Source: Isoetes engelmannii (lineage: Eukaryota > Streptophyta > Lycopodiopsida > Isoetales > Isoetaceae). From it: DNA of 30,746 nt. The stretch lies in contig JAANSK020300378.1 of assembly GCA_011763485.2 (NCBI GenBank), forward strand, positions 1 through 30,746. Reading direction: 5' to 3'. Both the position numbers and the translations under genes were made by a program. Below are positions 9,801 to 21,800 of this stretch, piece after piece (the first letter of the stretch is position 1; every line of letters starts with the position of its first letter). Below the pieces are notes generated by a model. It searched no databases and was not told where the DNA came from. It worked only from the letters and a program-made list of their open reading frames with translations.

Positions 9801-12800
9801 ATACTAAAATGATGAGATTATAAGATTCTTTTCTTCTTGGCCACTGACTCAAAGTATGAAGTAATGTCAGACTTGTTTCCACTTTGAAAGGACTGCTTAT
9901 GTTTGTCTTTCACTGTCCGCTTTCTTCTTCTTGACACTTTCATGGATCCCCCTCTTGGGATCGAAGTAGAAGGTCCCGAGGGGGCATGTCCTACGTTTCA
10001 TATCATTATCAGCTCCAATGAGAAAGAGAGTGATCTGCTTTGTGTAAGGTCATTTTCTTGTCTAGCTGTCCCACCAGCCTGCTCCTTCAACAGATTTCTT
10101 CTTTGAACCGTCATTTGGTGGAGGAAAAGAGCTTTACATTTTTGGTCCTCATATCTGATGAATTTTGACACAGAGGTAGGTTCGCGAAACAAGCAATGGA
10201 ACCTGCCCCGTATTTCATAATAGATGGGACATGTAAAGATGAAGTGTTCCTCATACTCAACTACATTCAAATGACACAATCTACTGAGAGGGAGGTAGGT
10301 TCCCGAAACAGGCAATGGCTGACACAATCTGCAGATCCAATTCGAGCGCTCGACCTTGGGTCTACTTGCACTGCCAGCCTCAATCTCAAGCTGATGAGAT
10401 GAGACCTGGAGCTGACCAATTGCATGTCTTACTATATGTGCTAAGTGAATATTGAAATATCCAGCCGCTGGATGAAACCATCTTCACTGATGTCAAGGAA
10501 GTAATCTTTGTAGAATTGCATCTTGGTGGGAAGATCACTTGGAGTTACCCATGTCCTTAATACGTATCAATGTTCCAGATCGTGCTGTATTAGCTGATTC
10601 TTATTTTTTGAAGTTTCTTTTTAGTTCTAAGTTTTACCACAATATTGCCTGCAGTCATGTTATATTGGAAGGGAGGCAGATTTCTCAAACCAAATCCTAA
10701 AGAGGCAGCCCATTGCAGTGCCTTTGCGTACCAACACCATTGCACCCCCTTTTTAGCCAATTCTTTTAAACTCTTGAGAGCAATTCATGGGACCTGCATT
10801 GACCCTGCTGCGAGGATCCACGGTGGTGCACTTTAGGCAAAAAGGAACTGGAATGCTGCAGTTGCAGAGGAGTGGCTGAAAACTCTGCTAATATGATTGG
10901 ATGCGGCACCGAGGCTTTGCTCATAACCATTTTGGACAGAAAATCGATTTGCATTCTCTCTATTCGAGCCCATTCTTTGGCTGCCATGTCCATCCCCCAC
11001 ATCGAGGCTCCATATACAGCAGCTGGTCTAACTAAGGTATTGAAAAGATGAAGCTTTGCTGGGACATCCTGAAAATCTGCTTGGAAACATTCTGCTTTCT
11101 AGGATTGCAAGCGAAGCATATCCTTTTGTGAGTCTTGTATATATTGCATCTTTCATGCTAAAGACAGGACCCTTAAATTGCACATGCAAGTAAGTATAAT
11201 GGGAGACCATTTCACTTGTTGATCCATGAAAAAGAAGGGGCTGCAGTGCATGCAAGCTGACCCATGAAGTGCTGACGTGCTGAAAACCATCACTTTTGTA
11301 TTGTCCAAGTTCACTTTAAGCTCCCTTTGCGCTCAAAATTTCTCAAGTGCCAACAAATGATACTGAAGACCTTCAGGGGAAGAGGATATAAGTACCATGT
11401 CATCTGCATATAGAAGAATGGATATGCATTCATCAGCTAAAATAGATCCTCACCTCCAAGCGCTGCTACAAAGCTTTCCAGCTCGTCAATGTGCAAACCG
11501 AAGAGTGTGGGGGATAAGGGACAGCCCTGTTACCCCAATTATGCTGCATATTTCATTCGACCAGCCTCCGAGTACTTTAATTCTTCCCAAAACATTTTCT
11601 TAGAGCTTCAAGACGGCCCATGTGAGCTGCTGCAAAAGAAAGAGTATTGGAATGCTATGAACAAGCATGCACTTTAACTTCAATTCCCCTTGTTTAAAGC
11701 ATCTAAAAGCAGTGAATCTGCAGCCTTAAACTCTATTTTGGCTTGGAGTAGATTATATTTTTTGTTGCCTTTTTCAACGGGCAGCATTTGTCGCCTCAAA
11801 TATCAACAATTGGATATGCTTAAGAGTATATGTCATCATTTATATCTGTTATCTGATTCTTTTGCTAGATCTTGTGAAGTTTATGGTTCTAGAAATCTGT
11901 TATTTGATATACTGGTTCTTCTGAACTTTGGCTGCCAGGGGGTCAGATCTGCACAGTGTGTCCAGGTGGTTCATCCAAAAGAAAGAAAGGAGAACACAGA
12001 GGAAGGATCTCTATCAACAGACCATGAGAAGCAAAACAAATCATTTTCAGGCAAGCCCCTAGATTTACTGCTTTGTCAATAGATGTTATTCTGAAAACAC
12101 CTAGGTATCATGGTTATGCGTGGAAGAACTAAATTTTGTATGCTGCAAACTGAAACAAATGGTGTATGGTAAACGTAATAGCGGTCTCCTTGATTTGACG
12201 AATGCCATTCATGGCATCTCCTGTAAGAATAGTATCAATACAAAATGAAAATGCATATTTTCAGTTTTGTAACCTTGTAATATAAGCTAGGATAAGCCCC
12301 GAGATGTAGTAAATCCATGTTCCAGGAGAAAGCTATTGATCTTGTGATGCTAACATGAGGAGCTTGTTTCAGAGATACAAGCTTCGTTTCAAGAGACAAA
12401 CTAGATGCTCCTTGCCTGGTGGAATAAAGTCCTATGGTTGCTCCATGTAAATTATCTCTTCAATCAAGCGGCCAACTCCTGCTTGCAGCTAGTGCCAAAA
12501 CTGCGCTGACAGTTGATATTCTAGTCATTGGTGGAAAACATAGTTTTGACGAAACTTCTGGCTATAGCCTTTGGGCACTAAACTAGCCTTATGTTTAGCT
12601 ATCCTAAACCTCCATTTATTGCCTATAACATTATGATGTTTATGTGTAGGGGCAAGTTACGAAATATTTTGTTTGGAGAGTATAGAATTCATCATGCATG
12701 GCTTCTTTTAAATAAAATTGTTTGCGGATGGAAGTATGGATCTTTACGATCAAGAACCTCTCCCTTAGGTCTAGAGACAAGTTGCCAAGTACCTTGTTCA

Positions 12801-15800
12801 GGCAGCATTGGATATTCGTTATGCGTGGTTTCTTTCCCTTCTATAGATAGAACTGCTTGAGAATAGGATTGTGGACTTTATCCTTAAGAACCTCTGCATC
12901 AAAGCATAGTTACAGGGATGATCCTTTGGGGATTGAGCAGCAATTTGTATATCTTCTTGGAGGAATTGTTGATAGATCTGGAACTTTTGACTGTTGGTAA
13001 ACTTTTAAGAACCTCTGATTAGCTCAAGAATTTTCGGGTTCCATGCATATAATCCTTTGGGCATTGAAGAGCAATTCGTGCATTTCTCCCACCAGAGCAA
13101 AACCACTCGCCACCTTGTAACATACAATATTCCAAAGAGTTATACATAAGTGTTAATCTGAAGATAGTGGATCCAAATATGATTCTTCACTTCGTCCTGA
13201 AATGATGAAGATATATAGGCTTTGACAATGCATTGTCTAGCTTCAACAAGCACTTGAACATCAGGGGTTCTAATGCCCTTGAAGATGAAGAGATTTCTTT
13301 TTTTCCAAATTGACCAAATGATCCATGCTGAAGCCAGATGAAATGCCGTCTTTGCCAGATTGTCCTAGGAACTTGGGGTGCCGTCTTTGCCAGATTGTCC
13401 CAGGAACTTGGGGTACACTGCCAATAACACCTATTGACTGTTTAAATTGCAATGTTTAAATTGCAATTGAATAGACTTTGAATTCACAACCAAGCCGGTC
13501 TAGGGTGCTGGTCTAGGGTGCTGACACAAAATGACACAAAAAAAAGAATGCTCGATCGGCTCACTCCTTTGAGCACATAAGGGGCATGCCAAGGGACGAA
13601 ACTTGAGGACGAAACTTGTGGACCAGCACATTGACACGCACACATCTATAGATGATCTGCCACCACAAAACTGACAACTTGGGATGGAGTAAGCTTATCC
13701 CAACCCCCATTTCTAAACTGCTTTCTTTCTGTTGATTCACTGGTACCACTAAAGGCCACTCTTGTGAGGGGGCAACACCTCAACAAGAAGGATCTTATAC
13801 ATAAAATAAACCAAGTGCTCAACCTTAATATTCTCATGAATCACTCAAAGATGGTAGCCTATTACTTGTGTTATAGGAGGAAGTACGGAGACTACCTTTT
13901 GCCAAATTGCATAATCCCATCTCAAAAGGAGGACTTGGTCTGAAATACTTTCCATGTTAGCAATCGTGTCCCATTATACCGTGCATACCGTGCAGAAATT
14001 GCAAGCACAAATTGCAAGCACGTCTAGTGGTCTCCAACGCAGTTGTGTCAGGCGATGAATTGATGATCCAGAGGCGAGGCACATCTTTTTGGTTATCACC
14101 CAAAAGAATCCACTAACTAGCTCCAACTAGCTCCAGTAAAACTCCTTGCCATAGGATGGAAATGGGAGAGAGTGTGTGCGGTGTAGCATGCATCAAGCAG
14201 CCCCTGAGGAAAGGAGAAGCATTAGGATAAGCTAATAGTGGATAGAAAAGAGCCCAAGGAAGCAATGGCTTGATTGACTGAGAACCAAAGGAGATGCAAA
14301 ATTGCAAGGACTGATACAGAAGCCTGGAGACTCCTCAATATTGTTTAAGATCCTCCAGATGAACTTGGAGATCAATACTTTGCTCTGTAAAAGAAAATGG
14401 ATCATCCCAAGGCCCCACAGCGCTTCGGCAAAAGGCACTTTTCCCAAGTGACCTTGACATCAGCCCCTTCTTCTGGGCAACCCCAGATGAAATTCCTAAC
14501 TTCCAGATGATCCTATTACTGTAGATCTTGATTAACCTAGAAATTGATTAACCTAGAAAATACATGGTCACATACTAGTTACACTATATTTGACTTATAT
14601 TATTACGTTATATGTAGGTATATATAGAATGCATCAACTTATAGATAGGCTTTATTGTAGTATTATAACATACGTTTTTTATCTGGATTTTGTATACAAA
14701 ATTGTTTAGTTAATATTGACATTATTATAACTTATGAACGTCTACAATAATCATTGTACTATAGCCTTTATAGTTAACAGCTCATAGCCACAAAAATTAA
14801 GTCAAAACTTGTAATCTATAGGGAGAAGTAATTGACCAACCTCGAGCAATGTTTTTGAGCAAAATGGAGTTTAACGACTTCAATTGGTGTTAAATGATAG
14901 GCACCAAATACAGGAACATGGAATTCAATGCATTTTATCATAAAACAACAATTACTCTCAATTTCAGCAAGGTTTGGACCCTTTCGTGATGCAGTATTAG
15001 ACTGGTGGAAAAACTGCGAGTTTCACTAAAGCTTGAACATTCACCACAACGTATGGGTGAATCTACTAGTCATGGTGGAAAAACTGCCAGTTTCACTAAA
15101 GCTTGAACATTCACCACAACGTATGGGTGAATCTACTAGTCATGAAATCCTTATAAGACATGAAGAATAAAAAATGGTGTTATATTGTAAAATTGAAGTT
15201 TCTTTTGTTAGATACATGGATTTAAGTGGCAAGGGTACGCTCGACCAATTCTGATCAATGAACCTGAAATGGTCTCGTCTCCTAGACAACTTTAATGTTA
15301 AAGTTGCATTACAGGAACTTGACATATTTCTTTATAGTTCTTCCAAGGTTATCCTGGGGAGATAATGCATTGATTTTCAAGTTGTAAATCTCCACTCTTT
15401 AAAGAAGAAAACTTCTTTGCAACATCTCTGCATGCCCAACGAGATCCAAGAAGATTGTATGGTGTGCATTGTTGGGCATGGAAAAATGAATAAAAAGATG
15501 GTGTTGGGCATGGAAAATCAACAACAAACAAGTACAGGGATGGTCTAGAATTTGGCTTGCTCTATAGTACTCGGGTTACCATGCTAAAAAGCATACTTCA
15601 GGAGGAGGAAAGGTGGATTTAGTGTCATTACTTCTATAATAACACCATCTCACAAGTTGGTCACAGATAGCACCACTAGTACATGCTGGAATCCTAAAAC
15701 GTGAAATGAAGATAGTAAGGGATTTACTACAAATAAAGGATTCAACAAGGGACTTGCGACGTTGAAAAGTTAATCCTAATTCGTAGATTTATGACAGAGA

Positions 15801-18800
15801 ACCAGTTGATTCATGCCATAGCTTCGATATCAGGGAAGGTAGTGGAAGCAGTTTGGTCGCCTCTAATCCACACGAGATGTGCATTATAAACATCAGCTTT
15901 GCTTACCTCCATCTTCCAGTTGTCTGCAAGAATGGCACCCGAGCTTCTATTCTGGGATGCAAGAATACCCAACTTACTTGACGGAGGAGATACGGACACA
16001 AAACAATAAATATTTGAAAGGGACATACTTGTCACACTTGTTGTGCGATTTCATTGCATAATCTGGTCTGAGAGAGAAAACCTTGATATTCGTTGCCTTG
16101 GAAATTCCCCATATATATACACTAGTTGCCTCAAAAACCACAGGTATACATTACACATTTACACATGGAAGCAGCAAGCCGTGCTTTGATTCAGCTGTGC
16201 TTTCAACCTATGGGGCAAAAATATGCACTTGGCATCTTACACTTCCGACAAAATTATACACCTGGGACAAAACTATTTTGTGGAACACACTACTTTACAA
16301 AGTTTCCTCCAACTCTTCAAGATTCTACTTTTGTTACCTTCCAAGTAACCTTGTTTGCATTCCAATGTGTCAAACTGTCTGCATGGGGCAACTCTTTCAA
16401 GAAATTGACCTTTTGAGCAAGCTCCTCCATCAAAATTAGGACCCACAAAAATACACTTGGTTGCCTTTTCAGATAATTTCCCATTTTTTCTTTAAAATCT
16501 CCATGGGAACAGCCGCATAAGCCACACATCCAAAGACTTGTAACTCTTGCACATCTGGTTTGCTTCCATACAAAGCCTCATAAGGTGTTTTATTGCTCAA
16601 AGTTACTGTTCGAGCCCTGTTACCAACATATGCTGCAGTCTGCAAACCGTCCTCCAGAAAGATGGACTTAAATGCTTATGAAAAAGCATGGATCTGGCCA
16701 AGTTCTGGAAGGCCGATTTTGTCTTTCAGTTACCTCATTCTAAGAATGTGCATATGGCACAATAAAATCTCGGCTAATGCCATAAGCATGACAATAGTCA
16801 TCAAATGCATTGACATATTCAGTGCCATTATTGGTACCAATTTACCATAAGAATATAGAATTGCTTAAAGGTAGAAAAAACTTGATTCTTAGTTTTTAAA
16901 CAAAACACCCATGTGAAGCGATTGCAATCATCAATGAGCGCAAGAAGTCCAAAGGAAATTCTGCCCTATAAGATGCATGTGTTGGATACAGTGCATGAGA
17001 CTGTTTACCTTTGTAACGGGCTTCACACTCCAAGATGCGGGACTTCAATGCAGGAAATTCTAGTACCATTTGCAGCCCAAAAGCTCACCTAAAGCTTGGC
17101 CACCAATATGCCCAAATCTAGCATGCCACAGATGCTCTTTACGTAACTCAGCTGCAGCAAAGGTATTGCCATAGGAGACAGTTTCTGGATCTGCATCTAT
17201 ACAGACCTGCATGATTCATGTAGTCCCTACCAGGAATTTTTAATCGCTCGGGTTTGATAAAATTAAATGGGCTCTTCTCTGTAAGATACATCTTACCATT
17301 CCCGAAGATGACATGTCTGTGCTCTTTATCAAAGGTAGAAACAGATAGACATTTAGCATTAATATATGGAAGATGACTAACATTAGGAACACGAAGAATC
17401 CCTGTTGAATAGAAGATTAGTATTAAGTTCTGGAAGATGACTAACATTAGGAACATGAAGAATTCTCGTGAAAATCTAAAGTCTACGACGCCTTTAGCTT
17501 TGGACTGACACTCATTTCTATTTCCCATAGCCACCAAAACAGAATGATAATCTTTTGGATTAGAAAGATACTTAGATGATCATGTTAGATGACAAGAAGC
17601 CCCAGAATCTATCATGTAATTTCAAGAAACAAGCGACTGATCTTTTGACTGCATATGCACCATAAATTGCATTAGCAGAGCTAGCAGAAGTAGAAGTAGA
17701 CTTAGAACTAGAAGTAGAATTCTGTAACAGTCTTTTAAGATCTGGATACTGATTTCTATAATGGCCTTTTTGCCAACGAGATTTGTCCGTTTCCATTCTA
17801 TCATCTTGCTTCTGTTTCCTTTATTCTCTTGAGCCATGGCTAGATTGAGTTGAGCAATGTGTGCCTCTGCTTTTTTTTTTTTTTTTCTGTTATGTTCCAG
17901 CTTTTCTTGAGCAAGTACAGTCTGAACTTTAGCAAAAGTCCATTTGCAATTCCTGGTCGTTTTAACAGAGCCAATAAAGTTTTGGTATTTATCTCCAATA
18001 CCTTTAAATACCAAAATAATCAAGTCTTCATCAGAAATTGGTAATCAATTCCTTTATAAGAGTCTTGAGTTGTAAAAAAACACTTTTGAATACCAGTACA
18101 TTCTGCCAAAGTTGGTTCTGCCATTTTCTCTTTTGAGAATGGATATACTTCCAAGTCCTTGAACCGTACAAAAATCACGCAGTACCTCCATGCTTCTGCA
18201 AATGTTTTATGTGATCTATTTGTCTTCTCAAATCAATAGCCACCAATAATTCAATAATTCAATGTAGGATAATTCAATGCTTTCTTGTCCTCTGCAGGTT
18301 TAACTGTAGCATCCCAGGTTGTATCCAACACTCCATCAAGGTCCAGCAATCCCAAATAAACTTCAAAAAACTCACTCCATGAGATGTAATTTGTACCATC
18401 CAGCACAGGATCGGTGCAAACTTTGCAAGGAGCAATACCAACCATGATTCTTTTGACCAAGAAATTCCTTCAAAAAACACTCAAATTCTTCAAGAATCTC
18501 TAAAGAACTCAAAAAATCAACCAATCTTGTGGCAATCTCTGGTCTGGAGGGTAAAACCGGCCTGTCCTGCAAAGAATCAATAAGATTTGAATCGAGATTT
18601 CTGATACTCGAATTTTGAGTGTCCTCTTTCTGCACCAAATCTGCGAAAATATCGCCTTACAGTCGTCCAACAGAGCCAAGAACGGGCTCCATGATTAGCC
18701 AAGGCAACTGATCCTAGAAGATCAGCAGAAAATGTCAAGTACCATGAACAAAGTTATGAGAGACAATTTATGAGAGAAAAACAAGGTGAAAGGTAACAAG

Positions 18801-21800
18801 ACGTGTAATGACTTATATAGTCATTACTGATGATGTCTTAATTATAGTGAAGGTCTCTAACTCCAAGAGAATGCTCCTAGATGTTGCAGACTTGCTGTAT
18901 TTATTTGATCTCATAGACCCTATGGGTCTCTTATAGATGTTAATAGACTCTTTTTTCTTTCTTTTCTTTTTTTTCTTAATATCCAAAAGTAAAGAATAAA
19001 TGTTAAACCTTTTTTATAGTAATGCTTCTGGAAAGTTTTGAAGGAAATTACCAGCTAGGAAATCAAATTGTTCTCTAAAAGATTCAAAGATATGGTCAGT
19101 CTATGCAAACTCTCTCTTAGATGTTAAGAACCAACAATTTTCTCCGCTGAGCTAGATCAGAGACCTCAAGCATCTACTTTTGTACGGTCTCATTGAAAGG
19201 GCCATACAAGAGTTGAAGAAAGAAAGAAAGACTATATTAACGTCTACGAAAGACCGCTTGGGTCTATGAAACCATATATACAGCAATTATGTGCAGCTAG
19301 GGGCGCATTTACAGAGAAAGCCAAAGATTGTGAAGAATTACAAGCTGAAATGATTATACATGGCCCCAGTGGCCCCAGTGGTTGCAAATCTGTTTAATTA
19401 AGCTGTTTCCACTGGTTTCCCACAGATTTGGTCAAATACGGTCAAATAATGTTATAAAGACTATATCCATAAAGCAGGTGACTCTATACATCCCTCAAAT
19501 TAGCATCAATTATGATTGGGCATGTGATGGCATAACTTTATGGATCTGCATTGGAAAAGAGCTTTAATGATTTTGGATAAAATTATAGCCTTAGAATTAA
19601 GGGAATTAATGGAAAAGGTCTTTAATGATTTTGGATAAAATTATAGCCTTAGAATTAAGGGAATTAAGGGATCCGCTGGTTAGTTCAAGAAAAACATTTC
19701 CACAGTTGATCTTTTCCACAATCTTTAATAGCAATTATTGAGGAAGCAAAGGCAAGGAGTAAAGTTTATTGCTGTTTTCTCCGCAATTATTGAGGAAGCA
19801 AAGGCAAGGAGTAAAGTTTATTGCTGTTTTCTCACGGTGGACAGTGTTGACATTATATGAGAATGTGATAGGGGTAGAGTGAAAATAGATGGGCAGTTTT
19901 CAAGTTCTCAGAACAAGTACGATCGGGGTTAAACAAGGGTGCCTCTCTCTTCTACATTATTTGGTCTTTAAATCTACGAGCTTGAAAGCTTTATGTAGAC
20001 TATAAGAGGAGAAGGCCCTATGCTTGCTCAGGAATGCATTTCAATTTTGCTTTATGCGGATGATGTGGTTCTAATTTCATCATGTCCTCAAGGGCTCCAA
20101 AAAACATCTTGCTGCATTAAAAGCCTTTTGCAGAGATAGAGAGCTACAAAATCAAAATAATGGTATTTAATACCTCTTGGTAGAATTGGAAAAATAACTT
20201 TTTTGTTTTCCAAGGACAACATGTTGAAATTGTTTCTACATACACCTACTTGGGTGTTGAGTTTGCAGGCCCTCTTTTTAGATTGAGGGAGGCTGGCCAA
20301 GCAAGGATTGCAAAGGGATATGCCTTTCTTGTACAACTGGAAATAGTGCTATGAAAGATGTTCATATAAAGCTCTTCCTATTTGACATGTTGGTGAGGCT
20401 GGCAGCTTTATATGGTGCATCCAAGGGGCTGATGATTGGGGTCAACTGGAGAGGCTCCAAATCTCTCGTCTTTCTAGAATGATTAGAAGTTAACAATTGG
20501 TACAAATGAGTTATCTCCAAACTTTATCTGCAAAACAACCATCAGAAGATAAAGGGAATAAACACAAATCCACCCCTTAATGGCAAAGCTCACCACCCAA
20601 CCGAGAGAACTTCTGAGAAAGAGTGAATTCTGGAATACGGAAAGGTTTATGAATAACCAATTTAGTCACTAGAGAATCCTCAATCTAGCAAATCACAAAT
20701 TCATGGATAGAAAGGAATTATAGAATAGGCTAGGAATGGATTTCAAGGATTCATAAAGGATTGAAGGTTTCTCCAAACAATCAATCCATAACACAATCTA
20801 ATCACTAGGATTTATGAGGACAGAGGTTTTGAAAGGAAGTCAAGGATTGCTGATGAAGGATCTCAATTCTCAAGAGCAGTTGTCTATTCTGTGGGCTTGG
20901 TCGCAGATGTTGAACAGTTGTCTCCAAGGTTGTTTGCCCATTCGTTGCTGCCGAATGCTAGTGTCGCCACCCCCTTATGCGCCTTCGACAAGTATATATA
21001 TATATGGCTTGTGAAAAGGCTTTGCCTTTTGCCACAGTTTTTTATAAAGGATGTCGTTGCCTTTTAATAAAGTTCGTCTCCTTATATAGTAACGGTCGTC
21101 CCTCCTTAAAAGATCTACGCTTGGAGTCCCTAATAATGTCTTAAATGTCTTATCTATTCAAAAAGTCCACCTTTTACTAAAGGTCCTACGAATTAATATA
21201 ACCCCTTGGCTTATTCATTTTATTCTAAATGGTTTGTCATCAACAATTGACTTTCTTTCTCATTTCTCTTGCTCCTCATAGCCACTCCCCCGAGCACCAG
21301 CATAATCAGTATCCCATGATATAATGCTTACTGAATTTAATGTGAGGTTGAAATTGCCTTTTAAACAATGCCTTATTTACATAAGTTATATCGTTTTGGA
21401 CAATCACAAGAAGGTCAAAAGAGACTTCCCTAATTGGAATATGTTTCATCTAAAGATTTTCAGACCAAGGTAAGGGCTGTTGGTTCTTAAGGACATCTAA
21501 ATTGTTTGAGGAGATGGGCTTTGTCTATGGGAAATCTCCCACTTTTTCAGTACAATTTAAGGGCTGATAATCTGAATTTTACTCAGCAGCTTATACGCCA
21601 TGATTTGGAGTGGCTTTATGTATCAAATACATGGGTAAATGCCGTCAAAGATTTGCCTGTTAAAAAGAAATTCTATAAGGATAGCTTCCTATATGTTCCT
21701 AAATATTTCAGCAGATGGTTTCATCATAAGGTCTAGATATTTAAATATTGAGATGCTCTATGGGGCAGTTTAGAGTGTCATCTCACCAGCTGGAGATTGA

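Larger units (their letters stand above)
13090..16442 (-). repeat. Left arm of large inverted repeat: inverted copy of the gene's 3' end
   Basis: It is the reverse complement of 26775-29940. At the right edge (16317-16442) it carries, antisense to the gene, the last roughly 40 codons and stop of exon 10 (EELAQKVNFLKEL...). Then, moving left, it has the downstream flank and the inverted 3' part of a LINE (13090 to about 14530). Over the first roughly 360 bases from the coding end I count five differences, all transitions. At 15790-16080 I estimate 3-4%, and at about 14820-14960 about 6%. The arm lacks the LINE's poly(A). Confidence 0.9.

Noticed and set aside
11690-12082. A 130-codon frame as a stand-alone gene
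   Set aside because: Only 11939-12050 has coding character and it is bounded by splice sites in the right phase; the upstream part is AT-rich intron.
13561-13837. Minus-strand frames with zinc-binding-like residues as host genes
   Set aside because: They are the inverted copy of the L1-type LINE end found at 29340-29640.
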